The translations under genes were made by a program, and so were the position numbers. Below are positions 1 through 7,570 of a stretch of DNA of 9,740 nt, piece by piece (within the stretch, counting starts at the first letter, position 1; each line of letters begins with the position of its first letter). The stretch comes from Acidobacteriota bacterium (GTDB lineage Bacteria > Acidobacteriota > Terriglobia > Terriglobales > Acidobacteriaceae): NCBI GenBank assembly GCA_021805955.1, contig JAJZDO010000075.1, positions 1-9,740 of the forward strand, in the 5' to 3' direction. The notes beneath the pieces are model-generated. The model saw only the letters and a list, made by a program, of their open reading frames with translations. It searched no databases and was not told the DNA's origin.

Positions 1-1410
1 CCCAAAGCACTGCAGGGATTCGCCGTCGATCCTCGAGTGACGGTTCGTCGCGACGGACTCCCGAAGGCCGACGGCGCATGCGTCGTTTATTGGATGCAGC
101 GCGCGCAGCGAGGCCTGAACAATGCCGCAGTCGATTGCGCTGTTAACGTTGCCAATGAACTTGGCCTGCCGCTGCTGGTATATTTTTCTGCCATCTCCAA
201 TTTTCCAAACGCAAATCTGCGGCATTACGTTTTTCTGAATCAAGGTCTGCCTGATATTGAAGCTGATCTTGCCGAGCGCAACATATCTTTCGTCGTGCGA
301 CGGCCGCCGGACAACTCACTCGACAAATTGCTGGAAGAGGTGAATGCCGCCATTCTGATAGGCGACGAAAATCCGTGCCGCGAGCCGGAACGATGGCGGT
401 GGGCGATTGCAAATCGTCTTCGCATTCCATTCTGGACGGTCGACGCGGACGTCGTGGTTCCGAGCAACCTGTTTCCCAAGGCGCAATACGCAGCCTACGT
501 GCTGCGGCCAAAACTATATAAAGAGCTACCGCACTACCTGCATCCGCTGAAAAACTCCAAGGCGCAGCATCCCTGGAAGCGCCCGAAACAATTCGACAGC
601 TTTCCGGTGACCGACGACATTACCGCGGGCTGGAAGAAATTCGATCGAACGGTTGGTCCCGTGGAGGGGTTTATCGGCGGGTCGCGCGCAGCACGCAAGC
701 GGTTGCAATTTTTCGTGCAGCGCCTTCTGACGGATTATGACGAGCAGCGCAATCGGCCGACGGTAGATGGCTCCAGCCGGCTTTCTCCGTATTTACACTT
801 TGGTCATATTGGGCCGGCAGAAATCGCGCTCGCTGCCGACGAAGAAGCCGCGAACCATCCTTCGCTCGCAAAGGCGCGCGATTCGTTTTTCAATGAGCTG
901 ATCGTATGGCGCGAGCTGGCAGTCAACTTCGTAAAGTACACACCGAACTACGATTCTGCCGAGTGTGCCGAGCCCTGGGCGCGCCAGTCCCTGGCGGAAC
1001 ATGGGCGCGACCGCCGAGAATGGACCTATACGCCGGAACAGTTGGAACGCGGCGAAACCCACGATGAACTATGGAACGCTTCGCAATTGCAGATGGTCCA
1101 CTTCGGATGGATGCATAACTATATGCGCATGTACTGGGGAAAGAAAATTCTGGAGTGGTCGCCGGATCCGGCAACAGCATTCGCCCGCGCAGTGATGTTG
1201 AATGACAAATATGAACTGGATGGGCGCGATCCCAGCGGGTACGCCGGGATCGCCTGGGCCATTGTCGGAAAATTCGACCGTCCTTGGTTCGATCGCCCCA
1301 TCTTCGGAAAAATTCGCTACATGTCGGCAGCGTCCACCGGCAAAAAATTCGACTCAAAAGGTTACATCGCAATGGTTCGCGAGCACGCAGGATCCGGCAA
1401 GCTGTGGTGA
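1..1410 (+). CDS. phr: Class II CPD photolyase (deoxyribodipyrimidine photo-lyase), 5' end cut by window
   Basis: Flavoenzyme that uses blue light to split cyclobutane pyrimidine dimers in DNA. The first start codon is GTG at 37, but it has no Shine-Dalgarno sequence and the frame is open back to base 1, encoding family-like residues (VDPRVTV); the true start is therefore probably just outside the window. Numbering from GTG37 (457 residues): N-terminal antenna-type domain roughly 10-150, helical FAD domain roughly 200-450. Class II hallmarks are SRLSPYLHFG (247-256), MRMYW (363-367) and NDKYELDGRDPSGYAG (389-404). W346, W367 and W374 match the W360/W381/W388 electron-transfer triad of the Methanosarcina mazei enzyme at a constant offset of 14, and N389 matches its flavin-facing N403 (recalled from memory). 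The usual GKMHG motif reads GWMHN here (357-361). It converges on the GH27 gene, 10 bases between stops. Identification is firm; the N-terminus is not. Confidence 0.95.
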   Translation, partial: PKALQGFAVDPRVTVRRDGLPKADGACVVYWMQRAQRGLNNAAVDCAVNVANELGLPLLVYFSAISNFPNANLRHYVFLNQGLPDIEADLAERNISFVVRRPPDNSLDKLLEEVNAAILIGDENPCREPERWRWAIANRLRIPFWTVDADVVVPSNLFPKAQYAAYVLRPKLYKELPHYLHPLKNSKAQHPWKRPKQFDSFPVTDDITAGWKKFDRTVGPVEGFIGGSRAARKRLQFFVQRLLTDYDEQRNRPTVDGSSRLSPYLHFGHIGPAEIALAADEEAANHPSLAKARDSFFNELIVWRELAVNFVKYTPNYDSAECAEPWARQSLAEHGRDRREWTYTPEQLERGETHDELWNASQLQMVHFGWMHNYMRMYWGKKILEWSPDPATAFARAVMLNDKYELDGRDPSGYAGIAWAIVGKFDRPWFDRPIFGKIRYMSAASTGKKFDSKGYIAMVREHAGSGKLW

Positions 1411-1420
1411 TTGCCTCAAT

Positions 1421-2623
1421 CTACTTTGAAAGCCGAAGCATCACGACGCCGTGCCTCGGAACCATGGCAGTATAAGAGTCGTGCAGCGTGCCTAGATCCT
1501 GATGTGACCACAAATCGAGCGCATGTACGGCGCCATTGAAGCCCACATCCTTGAAGTTCACTGTAATCTGATATTCCGCTTCGCTGCGGTTGAACAGCGC
1601 GACCGCCTTGGCCCCGCCCTCGAGCGGTTTCATCCATACTTCAAACGGCCCAACAGCGCTGACCCGATCTCCCTGGATGCCGAGACGGTCCTGATCGACG
1701 GCGATCACGTCTTTGTTCATCAGGATGCTCTCGGTAGAGTCGGTCATTTGGCTTAGATCGTTTCCCGCCAGCAGTGGCGCGGCCAGAATGGCCCACAGGC
1801 TCATATGTGTGCGGTATTCCTCCGGCGTCATGTGTCCGTTGCCCACTTCCAGCATGTCGGGATCGTTCCAATGTCCGGGCGCCGCATATTTCGAAAGCCC
1901 AGCCTGCGCAAATCCAATGACAGACATACGATCGTAGCTGTCATTGATGTCGCCGGTCGTGCGCCACAGATTCCCACCCACCTTCGGGCCCCAGTTCCAT
2001 ACCGCGTCAAGGCCGTACTGGCAGAGGCTGAATACGATGGGCCGGTGCGTGTTCAGCAGCGCCTGGTGCATTTTTTCGTAGGCCGTCTGCATCATCTCCC
2101 ACTGCTTCTGTTGGTCGCCGGGAGCTTCTTTTTTCATGATGCCGCCATAGCTGCACAGGTCATACTTCAAATAATCGATGCCCCATTTCGCATAGGTATT
2201 CGCATCTTGCTGCTCGTGGCCATAGCTGCCTGGGTATCCGGCGCAGGTCTTCGGCCCAGGCGAAGAATAAATCCCAAGCTTCAAGCCTTTCGAGTGAACA
2301 TAATCCGCCAGCGCTTTCATGTCCGGGAATTTGCTGTTGGATGTAATGTTCCCCTCGGCGTCGCGCTGGCCTTCCCAGGTGTCGTCAATATTCACGTACA
2401 CATATCCGGCATCGCGCATTCCACTTGCGACCAGGGCATCCGCGGCGGCGCGCACATCGGCGTCGGTCACCCGGGTGGCGAAATGGTTCCAGCTATTCCA
2501 CCCCATGGGAGGCGTGGCCGCCAGTGCGTCGGATTGTGCGTAGGCGTTTACGCCAGACGGCAGGATCGCAAAAATCCCTGTGAACAGCAGAGCAAGAAAA
2601 CCAAGACGACGATCGATACGCAT
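1421..2623 (-). CDS. Secreted GH27 alpha-galactosidase
   Basis: Retaining glycoside hydrolase predicted to release terminal alpha-D-galactose from oligo- or polysaccharides in the periplasm or outside the cell. The start at 2623 is chosen for a strong GGAGG five bases upstream and because it opens a signal peptide (hydrophobic stretch about 8-22, likely cleavage after AYA29); the frame continues upstream to 2728 but without such support. Mature TIM barrel: TPPMGWNSWNHF (37-48), NIDDTW (78-83), KTCAGYPGS (125-133), nucleophile D155 in YLKYDLC, acid/base D225 in WRTTGDIND, then a C-terminal beta domain (about 310-400). C157 and C201 match the C172-C202 disulfide of human alpha-galactosidase A. 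Where that enzyme has E203 and L206 at the sugar, this one has Q202 and L205; absence of the Ser/Ala pair argues against an N-acetylgalactosaminidase. Beta-L-arabinopyranosidase activity, known in GH27, remains possible. Second gene of a likely operon after the isomerase-like gene. At 400 residues it is normal size. Confidence 0.93.
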   Translation of the reverse strand: MRIDRRLGFLALLFTGIFAILPSGVNAYAQSDALAATPPMGWNSWNHFATRVTDADVRAAADALVASGMRDAGYVYVNIDDTWEGQRDAEGNITSNSKFPDMKALADYVHSKGLKLGIYSSPGPKTCAGYPGSYGHEQQDANTYAKWGIDYLKYDLCSYGGIMKKEAPGDQQKQWEMMQTAYEKMHQALLNTHRPIVFSLCQYGLDAVWNWGPKVGGNLWRTTGDINDSYDRMSVIGFAQAGLSKYAAPGHWNDPDMLEVGNGHMTPEEYRTHMSLWAILAAPLLAGNDLSQMTDSTESILMNKDVIAVDQDRLGIQGDRVSAVGPFEVWMKPLEGGAKAVALFNRSEAEYQITVNFKDVGFNGAVHALDLWSHQDLGTLHDSYTAMVPRHGVVMLRLSK

Positions 2624-2628
2624 ATTGT

Positions 2629-2633
2629 CCTCC
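2629..2633 (-). promoter_or_regulatory. Shine-Dalgarno of GH27 gene
   Basis: GGAGG on the minus strand, five bases before ATG2623. It decides the start: the longer in-frame extension to 2728 would add 35 residues in front of an otherwise well-formed signal peptide. Confidence 0.8.
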
Positions 2634-2672
2634 GAACCTGGAATCGCAGATGAAGCAAACGTCACTATGTTA

Positions 2673-3548
2673 TCAGCGAGTACCGAATTGGTCTCGCTGC
2701 CGCCGCGCCATCCAGTTGCAAATCGCATTCAAGTCCGCCACCGGCGCCTGCGTATATGGGATGGTATGCAGATACGGCGGCGGACCGAACTCCGGAGTCA
2801 GCGTGGAAACTTCACGGCCGCTGCTCGCTTGCGCCTTCCATATCTGCTGCCACCATGCCTCGTGTGCGCTCAAGTGTTGGCCCCACTCTGGCGCACGCGG
2901 GTCCGGAACCTGCGGTCCTTCCTCATGGCCAACCCGGGCATGCAGATGCCAGCAGTGGGCAGCACTCAGATGCAAAATGCTGGCGCAGTCCTGCAGTAAC
3001 CGTTCCGCAACACAGACCCAGTGGCTGTAATCGCAGGTCAGCTTTAACGACGGAAATCGCTGCAGAATTTTTTCGGTGTTCCAGGGATTTCCAAAGTATC
3101 GCGAGCGATGCGTTTCATGCGCAAGCACCACCCCAAGGGCCTTTTCCATCTCCAACGCCGCGCCATAAAAATCTTCCGCTTCGGCATAGCTCCACGCATC
3201 CGATCCGGTATGGCTGTTGATGAACAGCGGATTGTCATCGAGGCATTCCTCGATCTGGCTTTTCAGCGAGAGCAAATGCTCCGTAACCGTTCCGGATGGA
3301 GTGAACTGGTTGCTGAAGACTTGCGGAATCCACGCGAAATCTTCTTCTTTTAGTGTTCGGCGGAAGAGATTGCGGTCGGGCAGATAGAACAAAGGCACTT
3401 CCAAGGCTTCGTAGCCTTCCGCATGCCACTCTGCAATATATGGGGCAAAACCATTCGAGATGTCAACGCCCCAGAGGTGTCGAACCAGCAGAAGTTTCAG
3501 AGCGATTCCCGCCTTCCAAATCTGTTTCAAGCTGAGCGACCGCGCCAC
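2673..3548 (-). CDS. Sugar phosphate isomerase/epimerase-like (xylose isomerase-type TIM barrel) protein
   Basis: Probable cytoplasmic, metal-dependent sugar isomerase or epimerase; the substrate cannot be told from sequence. Numbered from the GTG at 3548 (291 residues), the expected barrel-end ligands are visible: E145 in LAHETH, D173 in TCDYSHW, H203 in LHARVGHEEG and E253 in TPEFGPPPY, with further conserved-looking NSHTGSDAW (111-119). There is no signal peptide or membrane segment. The start is uncertain: GTG3548 has no ribosome site, whereas a CTG at 3500, opening MKLLLVRHLWGVD, follows a purine-rich GGAAGGCGGGA and would remove 16 atypical residues. The stop lies 49 bases before the GH27 start on the same strand, so co-transcription is likely, and a role in metabolising a sugar freed by that enzyme is a reasonable inference. 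Members of this fold also include AP endonuclease IV-like proteins, but the context favours sugar metabolism. Confidence 0.8.
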   Translation of the reverse strand: MARSLSLKQIWKAGIALKLLLVRHLWGVDISNGFAPYIAEWHAEGYEALEVPLFYLPDRNLFRRTLKEEDFAWIPQVFSNQFTPSGTVTEHLLSLKSQIEECLDDNPLFINSHTGSDAWSYAEAEDFYGAALEMEKALGVVLAHETHRSRYFGNPWNTEKILQRFPSLKLTCDYSHWVCVAERLLQDCASILHLSAAHCWHLHARVGHEEGPQVPDPRAPEWGQHLSAHEAWWQQIWKAQASSGREVSTLTPEFGPPPYLHTIPYTQAPVADLNAICNWMARRQRDQFGTR

Positions 3549-3682
3549 GTCGCGATAGTTATGCGGTCGCCGGAGTGCTTCTGCTCCAGTCTACAATGCC
3601 AATAGGTGGGCATCCATCGCCGGCAGACAAGGGAACTAGATCTGTCGGCGCGCGAGAGGCCGCCAATCCACCCGGATAACCC
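3549..3682. other. Divergent intergenic region (isomerase / sulfatase maturase)
   Basis: 134 bases between two divergently read genes, which must hold both promoters. On the plus strand a TACAAT at 3592-3597 could be a -10 element for the maturase, leaving a leader of about 80 bases, but no good -35 is seen 17 bases before it. No convincing sigma-70 promoter was found for the minus strand. The most evident structure is the inverted repeat at 3618-3650. Confidence 0.4.
3618..3650 (+). promoter_or_regulatory. Strong hairpin in the leader of the sulfatase maturase gene
   Basis: Arms CGCCGGCAGA (3618-3627) and TCTGTCGGCG (3641-3650) pair over ten positions, with one G-U wobble in plus-strand RNA, around a 13-base loop. 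On the minus strand the wobble becomes an A-C mismatch, so the structure favours the plus-strand transcript. No T-run follows, so it is not a classical terminator. It ends 32 bases before ATG3683, fitting a 5' leader element or, as DNA, an operator. The structure is seen; its function is inferred. Confidence 0.5.
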
Positions 3683-4999
3683 ATGGCAGCAATCAGCACA
3701 GCTCCGTTTCACGTTCTCACCAAGCCCGTCGGTCCAATCTGCAATCTCGATTGCAAGTATTGTTTTTACCTGGAGAAGGAAGTTCTCTATCCCGACACCG
3801 CCAAGTGGGCCATGCCGGCGGACGTTTTGGAGTCCTACATTCAGCAGTACATTCAGCAGCAGAATACGGATGTTATCCACTTCGCATGGCAAGGCGGCGA
3901 GCCGACGCTGCTGGGCGTCGATTATTTCCGCAACGTTATCGCGCTGCAAGCCAAATATGCAAACGGCAAGCGAATTGAAAACGCATTTCAGACCAACGGT
4001 GTTTTGCTGAACGATGAATGGGGCGATTTTTTCGCGGAGAACAATTTTCTCATCGGCATTTCCATCGATGGCCCCAGGGAATTGCATGATGCGTATCGTG
4101 TCGACAAAGGTGGTCAGCCGACGTTTGACCGCGTGATGCGCGGCGTCAGTTTCCTCAAGAAGCATTCTGTTGCCTTCAATACCCTGACCACCGTTCACCG
4201 CAAGAACTCCTACAATCCGCTTGATGTGTATCGCTTTCTGAAGGAAAGCGGCAGCGGCTATATGCAGTTCATCCCCATTGTTGAACGCATTTCGACGCAC
4301 ACCACGCAGGATGGCATGGTGCTGGTGTCGCCCAGCTTTTCTGACCGCGCAAGAGTGTCGGATTGGTCGGTCGAGCCGGTTCAGTTTGGGCGATTTCTCT
4401 CGACCATCTTCGATGAGTGGGTGCGCAACGATGTGGGCAAAACCTTCGTTCAGCTCTTCGATGTGTCGCTGGAAATGTGGCTTGGTATGGATGCCAGCCT
4501 CTGCATCTTTCGCAAAACCTGCGGCTCCGCGCTCGCCGTCGAGCATAATGGCGACCTCTACTCCTGCGATCACTTTGTCTATCCGGAAAACCGGCTCGGC
4601 AACATCATGCAGCAGGCGCTGGGGGAGATGGTCGAATCGCCGCAGCAGATCCAGTTTGGCCAGGCGAAGAACGATACGCTGCCGAAATATTGCCGGCAGT
4701 GCGAAGTGCGGTTCGCCTGCAACGGAGAATGTCCGAAGCATCGCTTTGCGACGACGCCGGACGGCGAGGCGGGACTGAATTATCTCTGTGCGGGATATAA
4801 GAAATTTTTCACCCACATCGACCCCTATATGCAATTCATGGCCGCGCAACTGCGCCAGCAGCGCGCGCCTGCCAACGTGATGGAGTGGGTCCGCATGCGG
4901 GATGCAGCGGCACTGCAATCCAACAAGTCCGGACGAAACGATCCCTGCACGTGCGGCAGCGGGAAGAAATTCAAGCGCTGCTGCGGCGCATCGGCATAG
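3683..4999 (+). CDS. Anaerobic sulfatase-maturating enzyme (radical SAM/SPASM) with SEC-C tail
   Basis: Cytoplasmic radical SAM enzyme that oxidises the active-site Cys or Ser of sulfatases to C-alpha-formylglycine. 438 residues. The radical SAM cluster motif is C20-x3-C24-x2-C27 in CNLDCKYCFYLEKE; GGEP (71-74) and QTNG (103-106) follow. Eight further cysteines (C274, C280, C295, C337, C340, C346, C350, C369) reproduce closely the spacing of the two auxiliary 4Fe-4S clusters in the Clostridium perfringens enzyme, and D296 right after C295 matches its catalytic D277 (from memory). Residues 419-438 form a SEC-C zinc motif (PCTCGSGKKFKRCC; C422, C424, C433, C434), an addition to the core enzyme. 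ATG3683 is fixed by an in-frame stop at 3677, although its ribosome site is weak. No sulfatase is encoded in the window, so its clients lie elsewhere. It is divergent from the isomerase-like gene and convergent with the transglutaminase-like gene, 21 bases between stops. Other SPASM peptide maturases are less likely. Confidence 0.93.
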   Translation: MAAISTAPFHVLTKPVGPICNLDCKYCFYLEKEVLYPDTAKWAMPADVLESYIQQYIQQQNTDVIHFAWQGGEPTLLGVDYFRNVIALQAKYANGKRIENAFQTNGVLLNDEWGDFFAENNFLIGISIDGPRELHDAYRVDKGGQPTFDRVMRGVSFLKKHSVAFNTLTTVHRKNSYNPLDVYRFLKESGSGYMQFIPIVERISTHTTQDGMVLVSPSFSDRARVSDWSVEPVQFGRFLSTIFDEWVRNDVGKTFVQLFDVSLEMWLGMDASLCIFRKTCGSALAVEHNGDLYSCDHFVYPENRLGNIMQQALGEMVESPQQIQFGQAKNDTLPKYCRQCEVRFACNGECPKHRFATTPDGEAGLNYLCAGYKKFFTHIDPYMQFMAAQLRQQRAPANVMEWVRMRDAAALQSNKSGRNDPCTCGSGKKFKRCCGASA

Positions 5000-5020
5000 T
5001 CGCGCGCGCACCCAAAAGGA

Positions 5021-7516
5021 TCATTTTCCGACCACTGTCAGCGGAAGTGTGACTGAATCGGTCGCGCCATTGTTGCTGTTCTTCACCTTGACGGTGACTT
5101 CGTACTTCGCGGGTTTCGCAACGCCCACAAAGCCAGAAATAACGCCCTGGTTATCAATGGAGAGTCCCGCCGGGGCGCCGGACATGTCGAACGCCAGTTC
5201 GTCGCCGGTGCGAAACTTCATCTGGTACGACTTGCCGTTCTCGTCGGCGGAAACAAGATGGCCGATCGAGGCGCTGGTCACGATCTGCGTTTTGTAAAAT
5301 TGCGATTCGATCGCGTTGGGCAGTTGGCTGGTGGCAATCAGCGGATGAGAAAGTTCCGCAAGCGCGGACGGTCCGCTAAGACGCCCTTGTTGATCGACCG
5401 CCACCACGCGATAATATGGACGCCACAACGCCTCCGGCAGGGAGATTGATTTTTTGGCGCTGTGCGTCTCGCGCAACAGATTCGCGGCCGCCCATTGCGT
5501 TCCCTGCAGGCCATCGTTGTACTGGTAGCGATGGTCATTGGCGGTGAATCCACGTTCTTCGCTGCCGTAGATGCGATAGCCGACCGGCTGGGTTCCATCC
5601 TTTCCGGCCTGCCATGTTAATTGCACGGTGCGATCCGCGCGATTGAAACTCGCCTGCACGTCAACCGGCACGGCTGGCGCAACCGCCGAGAATTCATACG
5701 TCTTCGACCATGGTCCCCACACGTGGTCCGCGCTCCGCGCTCGCACATGCCAATAATATTTCTGCCCGGGATTCAGCAATCCAACGTAAGGCAGCTTGAA
5801 GGTCGGTGTGCCCGGGTTTGCAGTCCGGCTAATCAATTTGTTGAAGTTGGGCGACAACGGCCAGCGCATATCGGGGAATTCGCTCAGTTGAAATTGATAA
5901 TCTGCGGGCGCGACATTCGACCCAGGACGCCATGCAAACTTCACGCGTGTTCCTGAGTACGTCTTCCCTTCAGCCGGCGTTAGGGCTACGGGAGCGGCCG
6001 GCATCGCGATATTCCCATTGCACTCTTTCCAGACATGGGTGATGCGGATCTTGGTCGCGCCCGGCGAATCGTCGGTAAAAATAAAATGGTTTTCGCCCAG
6101 CACCACTCCCGGCATGGCCAGGGGCGCCATCTGCAGCGTGGAATGGAGAGCAAATCCCTTCAGCGCAACCTCGGGATTCTCCGAATGGCTGCTCAGGGTA
6201 AATCGAAGGGTGTAGTGGTAGCGCGCCGGGTCGGTCTGCGGAAAGAATGGATTCAGATCGACGTACATGCGGTCATAGTCGCTGGCGAAACTAGTCTGTA
6301 CCTCTTTCCAGGTCTTGCCGCCGTCGAAGCTGATGGAAACAGCAATCTCATCTTCCCGTATATCCTGTCGAGCGAGATCGACAATCAGCCTGCCGCCGAC
6401 CACGGGATACGCGGTGTTCACCGGAACGTCGATGGTCCCTGTGCTTCCCGTCAGATACAAACCGTTTCCGAATTTTCCCGGAAGCCGCTGTTCAACGTTC
6501 GCCGTCTGCAGATATTGCAATGTGGATGCTTTGTTGAAATCCGGCGCATAGGCGGTCTCCCCGTCCATCACATGGGCAATCACCCGCCAGCGCTTGTTCC
6601 ATTGGTTCGGGTCCTTGGAGCCTGGGTCTGAGGGATAGGGCGCGGCATGGAAGCGTCCGGCTGGATTCCAGGCCCAGGTGATGGATTCTTGCGGGCGCAG
6701 AGTAAAGTCCATCGTGTGTTTCGTTAGACTAGGCTGCTCTCCAGATCGCGGGCCCTCCCAGTAAATCAGTGCCGCGCCGCCTTCATCTCCCAGTCGGTTG
6801 TCCGGAGCCAGCACGCCATAGGTATGGGTGCGCTTCATCAGGTCGTGATCGGCGACAATCTGCGATTCGGAGGCGATGGTCTCGTTATCGCGCAGCAGAG
6901 AGAGGATGCTTTCGTCGGAGTCGAGCTCATGCCAGCCGCCGTCATAATAAACCTCGGCCAGGCTGTGGCCGGTTGGATATCCTTTGCGTACTCTCAGTCC
7001 CGCCGCGCGCCACAGGTCGCTGATGTCCTTGCTCTCGTCATAACAGAGCGTATAGCCATAAACGTTGACGCGCTTCACCTCATCCGCCACTTCGTCGTCC
7101 TGCGTGGTCGCGTGAAATCGATTGTTGATTTCGAACTCCCAGATTCGGCGGGCTTTTTCCTTATCGCTCATCCCCGGCGTCACAATCGAATCCACAATGG
7201 ACTTGAGCGTTCGCGTGTCCATCGTACCGGCGCGTTGCAACCAGGGATTGACAACTGGTGTGTCGCCGATATTTTCCATGGTGACGCTGACATTCGGTTC
7301 CCAATACTGGTCGTAGGCCCAATATCCAATGGGATCGCGAGTCATCGGTCCATCGATCTTGCCTCCCATGTCGATGGCATAGGCGGTGTGCGACGAATCG
7401 ATGGTCTCAACCTGCTTCCTGGTGTTGTCTCCGCATTGAGAGCATAGATTTTGGGCCGTCGCAGGGCCGGCCAGCAAAAGGCCGATACCTAAAATCGTCC
7501 AATATGATCGCTTCAT
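5021..7516 (-). CDS. Secreted transglutaminase-like multidomain protein (Asp-box, FN3, Ig-like)
   Basis: 831 residues, exported and probably extracellular or periplasmic. ATG7516 is chosen for GAGGG seven bases upstream (7524-7528) and because it opens a signal peptide with likely cleavage after ATA21; an ATG at 7555 lacks a ribosome site. Domains: unrecognised N-terminal part (22-110); transglutaminase-like papain fold (about 115-225) with candidate triad C158 (GYTLC), H184 (PTGHS) and D199 (HELDS); beta-rich region (about 260-480) with a perfect Asp-box SFDGGKTW (396-403); two fibronectin-III-like domains (about 505-612 and 613-720, the first with YYWHVRARS and WGPWS); and a putative Ig (He_PIG-like) domain (735-828, PAGLSIDNQGVISG). 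Such proteins may be peptidases, amidases or crosslinking enzymes; the substrate is unknown. The beta modules suggest binding to surface polymer or carbohydrate. A LacI-type palindrome lies 61 bases upstream. No terminator is seen before the convergent maturase gene. Confidence 0.85.
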   Translation of the reverse strand: MKRSYWTILGIGLLLAGPATAQNLCSQCGDNTRKQVETIDSSHTAYAIDMGGKIDGPMTRDPIGYWAYDQYWEPNVSVTMENIGDTPVVNPWLQRAGTMDTRTLKSIVDSIVTPGMSDKEKARRIWEFEINNRFHATTQDDEVADEVKRVNVYGYTLCYDESKDISDLWRAAGLRVRKGYPTGHSLAEVYYDGGWHELDSDESILSLLRDNETIASESQIVADHDLMKRTHTYGVLAPDNRLGDEGGAALIYWEGPRSGEQPSLTKHTMDFTLRPQESITWAWNPAGRFHAAPYPSDPGSKDPNQWNKRWRVIAHVMDGETAYAPDFNKASTLQYLQTANVEQRLPGKFGNGLYLTGSTGTIDVPVNTAYPVVGGRLIVDLARQDIREDEIAVSISFDGGKTWKEVQTSFASDYDRMYVDLNPFFPQTDPARYHYTLRFTLSSHSENPEVALKGFALHSTLQMAPLAMPGVVLGENHFIFTDDSPGATKIRITHVWKECNGNIAMPAAPVALTPAEGKTYSGTRVKFAWRPGSNVAPADYQFQLSEFPDMRWPLSPNFNKLISRTANPGTPTFKLPYVGLLNPGQKYYWHVRARSADHVWGPWSKTYEFSAVAPAVPVDVQASFNRADRTVQLTWQAGKDGTQPVGYRIYGSEERGFTANDHRYQYNDGLQGTQWAAANLLRETHSAKKSISLPEALWRPYYRVVAVDQQGRLSGPSALAELSHPLIATSQLPNAIESQFYKTQIVTSASIGHLVSADENGKSYQMKFRTGDELAFDMSGAPAGLSIDNQGVISGFVGVAKPAKYEVTVKVKNSNNGATDSVTLPLTVVGK

Positions 7517-7570
7517 AGCTTTACCCTCTTTGGCGATTGGATCTGAGGACTTCATTCTAAGGGAGAAAGC

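Noticed and set aside
1805..2653. 282-codon plus-strand frame opposite the GH27 gene
   Set aside because: Antisense shadow of a gene with intact catalytic motifs; the translation has no family features.
3527..5011. 494-codon open frame on the minus strand covering the whole maturase gene
   Set aside because: It mirrors a gene with clear radical SAM and SPASM motifs; its translation is rich in Arg, His and Leu with no recognisable domain. Long antisense frames of this kind arise from codon bias in GC-rich genes.
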